This document shows, in pieces, positions 38,647 to 49,100 of a stretch of DNA of 64,000 nt. Numbering within the stretch: the stretch's first letter is position 1; every line of letters begins with the position of its first letter. A model generated the notes under the pieces. That model was not told where the DNA came from. It worked only from the letters and a program-made list of their open reading frames with translations, and ran no database searches. Where the stretch lies: assembly GCF_009720775.1 (NCBI RefSeq), contig NZ_WNKW01000001.1, positions 1,798,001 to 1,862,000 of the forward strand, written 5' to 3'. The position numbers were made by a program, and so were the translations under genes. Source of the stretch: Pseudoduganella danionis. Lineage in GTDB: Bacteria > Pseudomonadota > Gammaproteobacteria > Burkholderiales > Burkholderiaceae_D.

Positions 38647-38972
38647 TGGACGCTGGTCGGTACCGCTTTCTGCTGCTGTACCAGTATGAAGGGGCTGACC
38701 ACGCAGGCCCATAGTTCGGCGTTGGTTTCCAGCCAGCGCTGGGCCTGTTCATCATTGACTTTGGCGAGCAGGCCTGCTTCCATCCAGCGGCTGATATTGG
38801 CTTTGTCGTCGTGCGAGATGCGCACGGCGACATCGACCAGATCGAGCGTATCGGCGATCCACACCACATTTCCCTGTGCAAAATGCTTGAGCAGCTCGGT
38901 CCATGGCAGACGTGCCGTTTCGCGATTGACCTTGTTGCGCAGTTCGATATCTTTTTCGGGTTTGGTTTGCAT
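38643..38972 (-). CDS. DUF2288 family protein
   Basis: 109-aa small cytosolic protein of unknown function. Family pattern: RETARLPWTELLKHFAQGNVVWIADTLDLVDVAV then ISRWMEAGLLAKV, an LxxW box and LVQQQKAVP at the end. It overlaps the converging amidohydrolase gene by 4 nt. No clue to function from context: between an amidohydrolase and a toxin-antitoxin pair. Confidence 0.8.
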   Translation of the reverse strand: MQTKPEKDIELRNKVNRETARLPWTELLKHFAQGNVVWIADTLDLVDVAVRISHDDKANISRWMEAGLLAKVNDEQAQRWLETNAELWACVVSPFILVQQQKAVPTSVH

Positions 38973-38984
38973 GGCTTGCTGGAC

Positions 38985-39659
38985 TCACAGTGTTTCGATG
39001 TTCGGGACAGGACTACCCCGCCATGTTAACCGATAGCTGGCACCTTTGCGAACATTGCCCACCAGCGCAGGCCGGAAGCAAGCGAGGTTGGTGCCACCCG
39101 CATGGCGTACGCTGGGATAGATGAGGCCCAGCGCGCCGCTGTCGAGCAGGCGTTCGGCCAGCGTCTGCGAAGCGATATAGCTATCCGGCTGCAAACAGTT
39201 CTGATAGCGCGATTGGCCGCGCAGATCGTGGAAGCTGGCTGTGAAATCGGCCAGCATGGTCTGATACTGCACGCTGTCGTCATAGCGGTTGATCTCGGCG
39301 TATTCCACGGCTTTATGGAAGCTCACTTCGGCCAAGGCGGTCGCCACATCGAACGCACAATACCATGCACCCCGTTCGCCCGTATTGAAACGGCTGCCTT
39401 CGGGGCGGGCGTAAGTAAAGGCGGCGTTGATGATGCGGAAGTGCGGCACGCCAAACACCAGTTCATCGGTCGTAATGCCGACCGCACCACCATGCTGGGC
39501 GCGCAGGCGGGCATTGGTGGCGTTATCGAGTTCGAACAGGTCGTGCAGCTCCTGATCCGTGTCCGCCAGCGGCGACAGTACCGAGTCTTCCGTGTCGGCG
39601 TAACGCGACGGCAGCAGCCGGCAGGTGTCGAACTGGCGCAAACTCGTCAGCGGCAGCAC
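38985..39659 (-). CDS. RES-domain toxin (NAD+-consuming)
   Basis: 224 aa. RES toxins degrade NAD+ or modify it in the cytosol. The conserved Arg, Tyr, Glu and Ser are seen in SRFNTGERGAWY (Arg90, Tyr100), AEVSFH (Glu111) and GLIYPSVRH (Ser183). All catalytic residues are present. The GTG start follows the antitoxin stop without a gap (TAA-GTG), so translation is coupled and toxin yield low. Paired with the Xre/DUF2384 gene. Confidence 0.9.
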   Translation of the reverse strand: MLPLTSLRQFDTCRLLPSRYADTEDSVLSPLADTDQELHDLFELDNATNARLRAQHGGAVGITTDELVFGVPHFRIINAAFTYARPEGSRFNTGERGAWYCAFDVATALAEVSFHKAVEYAEINRYDDSVQYQTMLADFTASFHDLRGQSRYQNCLQPDSYIASQTLAERLLDSGALGLIYPSVRHAGGTNLACFRPALVGNVRKGASYRLTWRGSPVPNIETL

Positions 39660-40097
39660 TTACAGGCCTCCGCGCCGCGCATCGAGCAACTGCCGCACGA
39701 TCTGCATGGCAGGCAGGCCGCCGCTGAGCAGATAGTTCAGCGGCGTGCGGCCGCCGAACAGCAGATTGGTGTTGGGCAGGCTGATCCACTCGTCGGCCAG
39801 TTGGTCGCCGTAAAGGATGTGCAAGGCCTTGTAGATGCCCAGCAGATAGGAAATGCGCGTGATGCAATCGACTTCCAGCGTGCGCTCGGGTTTCTTCTTC
39901 CACTCGTAGTAGGCGCTGTTGGAAATGCCGCCCAGCAGCTCGCGCGCGTCTTCATCACGCAGTTTCCAGGCTGCCACCAGTTTGAAAAAGCCCTTCAGAG
40001 CGGCTTTGCTCAGGCGCTCCCGTTCGGCCTTGGCATTCAGGTCGACCAGGATGGTGGGTTCGAAGCGGCTGCGTGGGTAGGCGTAAGTCAGATTCAT
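39660..40097 (-). CDS. Xre/MbcA/ParS-type antitoxin (DUF2384)
   Basis: 145 aa. N-terminal helix-turn-helix (about 30-85: LLGGISNSAYYEWKKKP then CITRISYLLGIY) and a C-terminal toxin-binding domain with NTNLLFGGRTPLNYLLSGG, the DUF2384 signature. Neutralises the RES toxin and should repress the operon. GGAGG lies 5 nt before ATG 40097. The short 61-nt leader carries a nested palindrome that covers promoter and ribosome binding site. Confidence 0.9.
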   Translation of the reverse strand: MNLTYAYPRSRFEPTILVDLNAKAERERLSKAALKGFFKLVAAWKLRDEDARELLGGISNSAYYEWKKKPERTLEVDCITRISYLLGIYKALHILYGDQLADEWISLPNTNLLFGGRTPLNYLLSGGLPAMQIVRQLLDARRGGL

Positions 40098-40101
40098 GAT
40101 T

Positions 40102-40139
40102 CCTCCGTCTTTGGAGTATTTATACTCCTTTTCCGGAGG
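40102..40139 (-). promoter_or_regulatory. Nested-palindrome operator/promoter of the RES-Xre pair
   Basis: Inner repeat GGAGTAT-TT-ATACTCC (40113-40128) and outer repeat CCTCCG (40102-40107) / CGGAGG (40134-40139), with 5-nt spacers on each side, so it is symmetric over 38 bp. On the minus strand the core gives GTATAAATAC, a possible -10, and the left outer arm is the antitoxin ribosome binding site GGAGG. Confidence 0.7.
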
Positions 40140-40158
40140 GTGGTCAAACGGTGGCGTG

Positions 40159-41853
40159 TCAGGCTGCTTCCGCGTGTTCGACCAGTAATTGCACTTTTGT
40201 TACGCCGTTGTATTCGTTGGCATCGAGCCGGAATGCCACTTTGGCCCGCTCGCCCAGTGCATCCGTGTGACCGAACCAGATGGCATCGTAGCGCGCGCCA
40301 TTCTTTTCCAGCAGCAGTTTCAGGTGGCGTTCCTTGAGGATGCGCTGGCTGACCACGCGGAAATCGTCGCAGAACACGGGCGGCGCGAAGCCCTGACCCC
40401 ATACCTGCCCATCCATCAGCGCGATGAAGTCGGTGCTGAAATAGGCGTCTTCCAGCGGGCCATCCGTTTCGACCACGCGTTCCAGTTGCTGGCTGCTCAG
40501 CCATGCGCGGCCCACTTCTTCAAAAGCGGCGGCAAAGGCCTCGAAAGCGTCGGCGCGCAGCGTCAGGCCGGCAGCCATGGCGTGGCCGCCGAATTTGTCG
40601 ATCAGCGACGGGGCTTTTTTCGACACCAGATCGAGTGCATCGCGCAGGTGGAAGCCGGGGATGGAACGGCCCGAACCCTTGAGCCAGCCATCGCCGCCCG
40701 GGGCGAAGGTGATGGTGGGGCGGAAGAACTTCTCTTTCAGGCGCGAGGCGACGATGCCGATCACGCCCTGATGCCATTCCGGATCGAAGACGCAGATGGT
40801 GCTGCTGTGGGCGGGCTCAAAGCTGTCCAGATGGAGCAGCGCAGTATCCTGCATTTCCGCTTCGATTTCGCGCCGCTTGAGGTTGATGTCGTTGAGCTGC
40901 TGGGCCAGTTCCCAGGCGCGGTTTTCGTCATCCGTAATCAGGCATTCGATACCGAGCGACATATCTTCCAGCCGCCCCGCTGCATTCAGGCGTGGTCCCA
41001 GCGCAAAGCCCAGATCAAACGGATTGGCGTTGCGCGGGTTACGTCCCGCCACGCGGAACAGGGCCGCCACGCCGGCGTGCATGCGGCCGGCGCGCATGCG
41101 CTTCAGGCCTTGCGCCACGAGGATGCGGTTATTGCTGTCTAGCCGCACCACGTCGGCCACCGTGCCCAGTGCAACGAGGTCCAGCAGGTGATCGAGCTTG
41201 GGCTGGGTCTGGGCGTCGAACACGCCACGGCGGCGCAGTTCGGCGCGCAAGGCCAGTAGCACGTAGAACACCACGCCCACGCCGGCGATATGCTTGCTGG
41301 GGAAGCCGCAGCCGGGCTGATTGGGGTTGACGATCACTTGCGCGGCCGGCAGTTCGTCGCCCGGCAAGTGGTGGTCGGTGACCACCACGGCGATGCCACG
41401 CCGGTTGGCTTCGGCCACGCCGCTGATGCTGGCGATGCCGTTATCGACCGTGATGATGATGTCCGGCTGCCTTTCTGCCGCCGTCAGCGCCACGATTTCG
41501 GGCGTCAAGCCGTAGCCGTATTCAAAGCGGTTGGGCACGATGAAATCGATGTTCGCACCCATGCTGCGCAGGCCGCGCAAGGCCACGGCGCAGGCGGTGG
41601 CACCATCGCAATCGTAATCGGCCACGATGACCATGCGTGCGCTGCGGGCGATGGCATCGGCCAGAAAGCCTGCGGCCGCATCGATGTGCAGCAGCGCGCC
41701 CGGTGGCGTCATGGCGGCCAGCTCGCTGGACAGCTCCTGCGGATCGGTCAGGCCGCGTGCCGCATACAGCCGCGCCAGTACCGGATGGATGCCGCCCTGG
41801 CGCAGCATTTCGGCCGCGCGCAGCGGACAGGGGCGGGTGGCGATACGGGTCAT
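40159..41853 (-). CDS. recJ: Single-stranded-DNA exonuclease RecJ
   Basis: 564-aa 5'-3' ssDNA exonuclease of recombination and mismatch repair. DHH-family motifs: VIVADYDCDGATACAVAL (motif I DYD), VDNGIA (motif II), VVTDHHLPGDELP (DHH), HIAGVGVVFY, LGTVADVV, and the DHHA1 region KFGGHAMAAGLTL. C-terminal OB domain. One nt separates it from the RpfE-type gene upstream (TGA-C-ATG), so the two are cotranscribed. Confidence 0.95.
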   Translation of the reverse strand: MTRIATRPCPLRAAEMLRQGGIHPVLARLYAARGLTDPQELSSELAAMTPPGALLHIDAAAGFLADAIARSARMVIVADYDCDGATACAVALRGLRSMGANIDFIVPNRFEYGYGLTPEIVALTAAERQPDIIITVDNGIASISGVAEANRRGIAVVVTDHHLPGDELPAAQVIVNPNQPGCGFPSKHIAGVGVVFYVLLALRAELRRRGVFDAQTQPKLDHLLDLVALGTVADVVRLDSNNRILVAQGLKRMRAGRMHAGVAALFRVAGRNPRNANPFDLGFALGPRLNAAGRLEDMSLGIECLITDDENRAWELAQQLNDINLKRREIEAEMQDTALLHLDSFEPAHSSTICVFDPEWHQGVIGIVASRLKEKFFRPTITFAPGGDGWLKGSGRSIPGFHLRDALDLVSKKAPSLIDKFGGHAMAAGLTLRADAFEAFAAAFEEVGRAWLSSQQLERVVETDGPLEDAYFSTDFIALMDGQVWGQGFAPPVFCDDFRVVSQRILKERHLKLLLEKNGARYDAIWFGHTDALGERAKVAFRLDANEYNGVTKVQLLVEHAEAA

Positions 41854-41854
41854 G

Positions 41855-42880
41855 TCAGCCTTGCTTCGATAAATGGTTCAGGTTGCATTTGCGCCAGAAA
41901 GTGCGCAGCGCCAGACGGCTGCAATCAGCTTGCAGCGTACGTTCGCGATCGCTCAACAGCAGCGTCAACTGGCCGATCTGGCCGCTGCGCAGCCCCTGCA
42001 GCAGAGGCGCCAGCCAGGTCTGGTCTATGGCTTGCATGCGTTCCAGCCAGACGGACCATTCACCGGCCTGCGCCGGTCCGATCAGGTCGGGCACGATCAG
42101 TGGGCGCGGCGCGGCCAGTAGTTGCTCGGCGTTGGCGCTGCGCCAAGTGTGATCTGTCAGGCCTTGCAGCCAGTCGGGGCCGCCCGCCACTGCCAGTGCA
42201 GGTGCGGCATGCGCGCGCGCAGCAGCACCGCCCCAGATCCAGCAGGCATTGATGACGGCGGCGCCACGGGCTTCGCGCGCCTGATTGACGGGGTGTTCGT
42301 GCCATGCCATCTGCACTTCATTCTGCAGGCGGCGGCCGGCGCGTGCCAGTTCGCCTTCCGGCATCCATTCGCTGACATTCTGCGTCACGGCCGCATCCGG
42401 TGTGGCGGTGTCGAGGCTGGCCCAGTCGTCGGCACGCCAGAACCACAGCTGCGGGGTGGCATATACCAGTGTGCCGCCTTGCTGCTCGAAGCTGGGGCGC
42501 GCGGCGTCGAACAGGGCGCGTGCTTCCGCTTCGCTCAGGCTGATGTTGCGCTGGTCTGCCAGCAGTAGATGGGTACGGGCCAGTTGTAAATGGCTGGGTT
42601 GGACCATAAACCAATGGCCTTGCTGCGCGGCCTCCTGCAGTCCGTGGCCTTGCATGGCGCTGGTGGCTAGCGCCACGCCGTCTGTCGTGCCGGTAGCTAG
42701 CCGTGCCAGCCAGTCTTCATGGGGCAGGGCACGGTTGGTGCTGTCATAAATGCTTGAATGCAAACGTTTGTGGCGAGACAACAACGTGGCTAGCGCAGGC
42801 GTTTCAAGGACACGTATGAGGTCGCCAGCAAGTTCGGCGGGCGGCAGAGCAAAAGGTAGTGCAACAGTAAGCTGGTTCAT
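41855..42880 (-). CDS. RpfE-type / COG4255 protein next to recJ
   Basis: 342-aa cytosolic protein without signal peptide or clear catalytic motif. I place it in the family found directly upstream of recJ in beta- and gammaproteobacteria, labelled RpfE in Xanthomonas; some databases call it a phosphoglycerate-mutase-like protein. The conserved look is the middle IWGGAAAR segment and the C-terminal RTFWRK. ATG 42880 gives the start MNQLTVALPFALPP; the longer frame to 43027 would cross a promoter. Function not known. Confidence 0.6.
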   Translation of the reverse strand: MNQLTVALPFALPPAELAGDLIRVLETPALATLLSRHKRLHSSIYDSTNRALPHEDWLARLATGTTDGVALATSAMQGHGLQEAAQQGHWFMVQPSHLQLARTHLLLADQRNISLSEAEARALFDAARPSFEQQGGTLVYATPQLWFWRADDWASLDTATPDAAVTQNVSEWMPEGELARAGRRLQNEVQMAWHEHPVNQAREARGAAVINACWIWGGAAARAHAAPALAVAGGPDWLQGLTDHTWRSANAEQLLAAPRPLIVPDLIGPAQAGEWSVWLERMQAIDQTWLAPLLQGLRSGQIGQLTLLLSDRERTLQADCSRLALRTFWRKCNLNHLSKQG

Positions 42881-42950
42881 TCCGTCATTGTAGGCTAACA
42901 CGGGGCGGCCAGGGAATGTTGCTAATTGGAATAATTGAATACTAGAGAGA

Positions 42951-42970
42951 ATTTTTTCTTGGGAAAAAAT
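42951..42970. promoter_or_regulatory. AT-rich inverted repeat before the giant-gene promoter
   Basis: ATTTTTTC-TTGG-GAAAAAAT, an 8-bp perfect repeat ending 2 nt before the -35 element. It could be an operator or act as an UP element. It is part of the 309-nt gap 42881-43189. Confidence 0.45.
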
Positions 42971-42972
42971 CA

Positions 42973-42999
42973 TTGCACTTGGATAAATTTTGCTATAAT
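42973..42999 (+). promoter_or_regulatory. Promoter of the giant SdrD-repeat gene
   Basis: TTGCAC (42973-42978), 15-nt spacer, extended -10 TGCTATAAT (42991-42999). Transcription should begin near 43006, giving a leader of about 185 nt before 43190. Confidence 0.6.
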
Positions 43000-43145
43000 C
43001 TCGACAATACAAATGTTTTTTAGGCATGACTCTGATCCAGTCTCTGCCTGAAGTAAATCAAGCCGACCACTGCTGACCCAGCCCCGTCAACAGTCTTTCC
43101 GGCCTGTTCAATTAATCCAAGAACAACTTTTTAAGACTAAAAAAA

Positions 43146-43193
43146 ATGACGAATTCCACTTTCAGCGGCGATAAAGCAGAGGTACTGGCATGA
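43146..43193 (+). CDS. Possible 15-aa leader peptide coupled to the giant gene
   Basis: ATG ... TGA of 16 codons (MTNSTFSGDKAEVLA). Its stop overlaps the start of the 2069-aa gene by ATGA, so it can couple translation. Upstream is an A-rich TAAGACTAAAAAAA rather than a clear ribosome binding site. It is too short to test by codon use, so the call rests on position. Confidence 0.35.
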   Translation: MTNSTFSGDKAEVLA

Positions 43194-46100
43194 GTGTTCA
43201 ACTTGTTAAGACCAGCATCAATGTATTTGAAGATACACAAAATACGTTCGAGATCCGCGACCTGCTGAAGAAGGCCGGATTCAATAGCACATCGGAATTG
43301 AGCATTACGTCGATTACGGTGACTTTGCCTGATGGTAGCAAGTCAACCGTGAATACCGGTCTGTTCGGTATGGTCGACAAAGATACTGTTTATGTCCGTC
43401 CCGGCGAGTGGGCGAAGGATTGGTTCGGTAAGTTCACCACGCTTGATCTGGTGGTTGAAGATAAGGCCGGCGGCACAGCCGTCAATCTGGGCCTGACCGT
43501 CAACGTTGATCCTGTTAATGATGCGCCGGTAGCCGGGAACAAGGTGTTTGACCTGAGCAATGGCGCAGCCGTAGTGCTGTCGTCCACGGATTTCGGCTTT
43601 GTCGATCCGGTCGAGCATGACGGTTTCAAATCCGTGATCGTGACGTCGCTGCCTAGCGCTGGCCAGCTGATGCTGAATGGCGTGGAAGTGACGGCCAACA
43701 CGGAAATTACGGTAGCCGATATCGATGCCGGCCATCTGAGCTTCGTGCCAAGCCAGACTCAGGCGGGCAGCTTCGACGTCGGCTTCCATGTGCGCGACAC
43801 GGGCGGCACCGTAGGCCCGGGCGCGGCCGACACCAGCGTGGTTGAAAACCATCTGATCTTTAATGTGCCTAAAGCCCATCTCGGCGACTTCGTGTGGGAA
43901 GACACCAATGGCAACGGCGTGCAGGACAGCGGCGAAGCCGGTCTCGGCGATGTCGTGGTCGAACTCAAGGATGGTAGCGGCAACGTGGTCGCCTCCACCA
44001 AGACGGATGCCAGCGGCAAATACCAATTCGACGTCAATCCCGGCACGTACTCGGTTACCGTGCAGGCGCCGAACGGCTATGCCGCCACCAGCAAGGCTGC
44101 CGGCGGCAGTGATGCGACGGACAGCGATATCGACGCGCAGGGCAATACTGGCAGCATCACGCTGACGCCGGGCGAAACCAACAACAAGGCTGATGCCGGT
44201 CTGGTTCGTCCGGTATCGCTGGGCAGCACCGTCTGGTACGACACGAATCGCGACGGCATCCAGAATGATGGCGAAACCGGCGTGGCCGGCGTCAAAGTGA
44301 GCCTGCTCGACGCCAGCGGCCAGCCTACCGGCGTGACCGCCACCACGGACGCGAATGGCCACTACCAGTTCAGCGGCCTCAAACCGGGCAGCTACAGCGT
44401 ACAGTTCGATAAGACCACGCTGCCGACCGACTATCTGTTCACGGCCCAGGGCCAGGGCGGCGACGCCGCCAAGGATTCGGATGCCGATCTCGACACTGGC
44501 GGCACCGCACAGGTGACGCTGAAGTCTGGCGATACCGCTCAACATCTGGATGCCGGCATCGTGGTACGTCAGGCCACCGTTGGCGACCGCGTGTGGGAAG
44601 ACACGAATGGCAATGGCCAGCAGGACGCAGGCGAGCAGGGCATCGACGGTGCCTTGGTCAGTCTCAAGGATGCTTCGGGCAAAGTGGTAAGCACCGTCAC
44701 CACCCATGATGGCGGCCAATATAGCTTCACGGTTGATCCCGGTACCTACACGGTCTCGGTGGCGCCACCTAGCGGCTACAGTTTCACAGCAGCGGGCAAG
44801 GGCAGTGATGGCGCGCTCGATAGCGATGTGAATAGCAGCGGCAACGTGACCGTTACAGTCGGTGCCGGCGAAGTCAATCGGGATGTCGATGCCGGCATCT
44901 ACCGCCCGGCGTCGCTCAGCGAAGTCGTATGGATCGACAGCAACCGCGACGGCCGTCTGAACAATGGTGAAGTGGGCGCAGCCGGCATCAAGGTTACCTT
45001 GCTGGACGCTAACGGCAATCCGGTAGCGGGCGCTTCCGCCGTCACCGATGCCAACGGCCATTACCAGTTCAACGGTCTGGCGCCGGGCGTGTACAGCGTG
45101 CAGTTCGACAAGAGCACTTTGCCCGTAGGCTATAACTTCACGTCGGCTGCTCAGGGCGCGCCGGGCGGCGGCGGATCCGACGCCGATACGGGTAGCGGTA
45201 AGACGGGCGAGATAACGCTGGCTTCTGGCGACAACCTGACCGTGCGTGCCGGCCTGACCATACAGCAGGGCACATTGGGTGACCGCGTGTGGGAAGACAG
45301 CAATGGCAACGGCGTGCAGGACAGTGGCGAAACGGGGATCGATGGCGTGCAAGTCGACCTGAAGGACAGCTTAGGCAACACGGTTGCTTCCACCGTCAGT
45401 CACGATGGCGGCCAGTACAGCTTCACCGTCGATCCTGGCACATACTCGATCGCTGTCACGGCACCTATCGGCTATGGCATCTCGGCTAAAAATCAGGGCA
45501 GCAATGCGGCGGCTGACAGCGACATCGATGCAGCCGGCACAAGCGGCAGCGTGACGCTGACGGCTGGCCAGTCCAATACCACCATGGATGCGGGTCTGTA
45601 CAAGTTCGCTGAGCTGGGTGACGTAGTCTGGAATGATGCCAACCGTAACGGCGTGCAGGATACCGATGAAACCGGTCGCGCAGGCGTCAAGGTGACGCTG
45701 CTCGACAGCGCAGGCAAAGTTGTGGCCAGCAGCACCACTGATGTGGATGGCCACTACCTGTTCAACAATCTTAAGCCGGGCACCTACAGCGTACAGTTTG
45801 ACAAGACCACCCTGGGTACGGGCTATGCATTTTCCAGCGCCCATGCCGGCACGGATGGCACGCTCGATTCTGATGCGGACGCCAGCACCGGCTTGACCCA
45901 GCAGGTCACGCTGACCTCGGGCGGCTCCAACCATGATCTGGATGCCGGTGTGGTCGCGCTGCAAGCGACCATCGGCGACCGGGTGTGGGAAGACAAGAAC
46001 GGCAATGGTATCCAGGATGCGGGCGAGGCCGGTCTGGTTGGCGTCAAGGTCGATCTGAAAGACGAAGCAGGCAATATCGTCAAGACCACCAGCACCGGTA

Positions 46101-49100
46101 CCGACGGCAAGTACAGCTTCACCGTTGATGCGGGCAAATATGCTATCTCGGTAACGGCACCGGACGGCATGTTCGCTACCAGCAAGGATGCAGGCAGCAA
46201 CGATGGCGTGGACAGCGACATCGATGCCAGCGGCCAGAGTGATCTGATCAGCGTGGCTCCGGGCCAGAGTAATGTCAACCTCGACGCCGGCCTGTATAAA
46301 GGTGCGACGCTGGGCGATCGCGTCTGGCTCGATACCAACCGCAACGGTCTGCAGGATACGGGCGAACTGGGTCTGGCCGGCGTGAAAGTGATCCTGCTGG
46401 ATCAGGCCGGTAATCCGACCGGCGTGAGCGCCACCACGGATGCCAATGGCAGCTACAGCTTCACCAACCTGAAGCCGGGCACTTACAGTGTACAGTTCGA
46501 CAAGACCAGCTTGCCGACCAACTACATCTTCACTAGTGCCGATCAGGGCAGCAGCGACGCCAAGGATTCGGATGCCAACGTCACGACGGGCAAAACCGCC
46601 CAGGTCACGCTGGCCTCGGGTCAGGTCAATAATGATCTGGACGCTGGCGTGATGGCGATCCAGGCCAAGCTGGGCGACACCGTCTGGGAAGACAAGAACG
46701 GCAATGGCGTGCAGGACAGCGGCGAAAGCGGCTTGTGCGGTGTAACTGTGCAGCTCAAGGATGCTAGCGGCAAAGTGGTGGCAACCACTGCTACGGACGC
46801 GGCCGGTCATTACACCTTTACCGCCGATCCGGGCAGCTACACGGTGTCCGTCACGGCACCGAGCGGCTATAGCTTCACCAGCAAGGATGCAGGTACCGAT
46901 GATGCGAAAGATAGCGATTTCAGCAGCGCCGGCGTGAGCAATGTCGTCAAGCTGGCTGCGGCCGAAGTCAATAACACCGTCGATGCCGGTCTGTACAAAG
47001 CTGCGGCCCTAGGCGACCGTGTCTGGTTCGATAGCAACAAGAACGGCCTGCAGGATTACGACGAATGCGGCGTGGCGGGCGTCAAAGTGATTCTGCTCGA
47101 TGCCGACGGCAAGCAGGTAGGCAATGCAGTGACCACCGATTGCGATGGCAACTACATGTTCAGCAAGCTGAAGCCGGGCGTGTACACCGTGCAGTTCGAC
47201 AAGAACTCTTTGCCGGAAGGCATGAGCTTCACCAAGGCCAATCAGGGTAGCAGCGATACGCTGGACTCGGACGTGGCGGCCAATGGTGTGTCGCACAACG
47301 TCACGCTGGTGTCCGGCCAGACCGATAAATCGGTCGATGCTGGCGTGGTGGCTGCTGCAACGATAGGCGACAAGGTCTGGATCGACAAGAATGGCAACGG
47401 TCTGCAGGACGATGGCAGCGACAGCGGTAAAGCCGGTGTGACGGTGGAACTGCGCAATGCTGCCGGTAATGTGGTCAAGACCACCACGACCGACGTCAAC
47501 GGCAACTACAAGTTCTCGGTCGAAGCCGGTACCTATTCGGTCAGCGTGAAAGCGCCAACTGGCTATAGCCTGACCACGGCCGGCGTTGGCACTGACCGCG
47601 CGCTCGATAGTGACGCCGATGCCAGCGGCAGCCTCGGCACGGTTACGGTGGCGGCCGGCCAGAATGTCAGCAACCTCGATGCGGGCCTGTATCAGAAAGC
47701 CAGCATCGGCGACAAAGTCTGGTACGACACGAACGGCGACGGTATCAAGCAGTCGGCCGAATTGGGCGCAGCCAATGTCACGGTTTCGCTGCTGAACGAA
47801 AAAGGTGTGGTAGTTGCTACCGATGTGACCGACTCTAGCGGTAACTACCTGTTCACCGATCTGGGTCCGGGCAAGTATGCGGTCAAGTTCAATGCACCGA
47901 GCGGCTATATGTTCACCAAGCAGGATCAGGGCAGCAATGACAGCGTTGATTCGGATGCTGGCGCCAATGGCGTGACGTCGCAGTTCAGCGTCAGCTCCGG
48001 CACTAATGATCTGACCCGCGAAGCGGGCCTGATCAAGTCGGCCAGCATCGGCAATCTGGTGTGGGAAGACAGCAACTACAACGGCGTGCAGGATGCCGGT
48101 GAAGCAGGCGTGGACGGCGTAACGGTGAAACTGTACGACGCCAACAACGTCCTGAAAGCCACCACCGTCACCCACGACGGCGGCCAGTACCAGTTCACCG
48201 GTCTGGCAGCAGGCTCGTATCAGGTGGAAGTGACCAACAAGACCGGCTACTACTTCACCAAGACGGGCGCTGGTACCAGCACCACCAATTCGGACATCAC
48301 CAGCGTCAGCGGCAGCACGGGCCGCATGGATACCATCACGCTGGCCTCGGGCCAGGACGTCAGCAACAAGGACGCCGGTGTGTACCGTAAAGCCAGCATC
48401 GGTGACAAGGTCTGGCGCGACGCCAACCACAACGGCGTGCAGGATAGCGGCGAAGAGGGTATCGGCGGCATCAGCGTCTCGCTGTTCGATTCGACCACCA
48501 ACAAGCAGGTGGGTTCGACCATCAAGACCGATGCTAGCGGCAACTACAAGTTCGCCGACCTGAACCCAGGCACCTACTATCTGGTATTCGACAAGACCAA
48601 TGTGACGGTGACTTTCGCTTCCGACAAAGGCACCTACAACATGAGCAACTGGAAGTGGGGTGTGAAGAACGTCGGCAGCAATGATGCGATCGACTCGGAC
48701 GTGGTAGGCGATGGCAAGGACTACGCCAATGTGACCCACACCGACAGCATCACGCTGACTTCGGGCAAGAACGATATGAGCTGGGATGCCACCATCACCC
48801 CGATCGCGATCGATCTGAACGGCGACGGTATCCACACCATCGCACGTGAAGCGATGACGGGCAGCTTCGATCTGCTGGGCACGGGCAAAGCCATTCAGAC
48901 CGGCTGGCTGTCGGCCAGCGACGGCTTCCTGGCCATCGACAGCAATGGCAATGGCAGCATCGACGATATCAGCGAGCTGTTCGGCGGCGCCGCCAAAGGT
49001 TCGGGCTTCGCCAAGCTGGAAACCTATGACAGCAACCACGATGGCGTGGTCGATGCCAAGGATGCCCAGTTTGCCAGCCTGCGTATCTGGCAGGACGCCA

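Noticed and set aside
38643..40139. RES-Xre region as a recent mobile island
   Set aside because: No repeats, integrase, tRNA or base-composition change at its ends; it is tightly fitted between core genes.
43873..48790. Repeat region as a CRISPR array or VNTR
   Set aside because: Units are ~340 bp, in frame and encode a known Ig-like domain; no short constant repeats with unique spacers.
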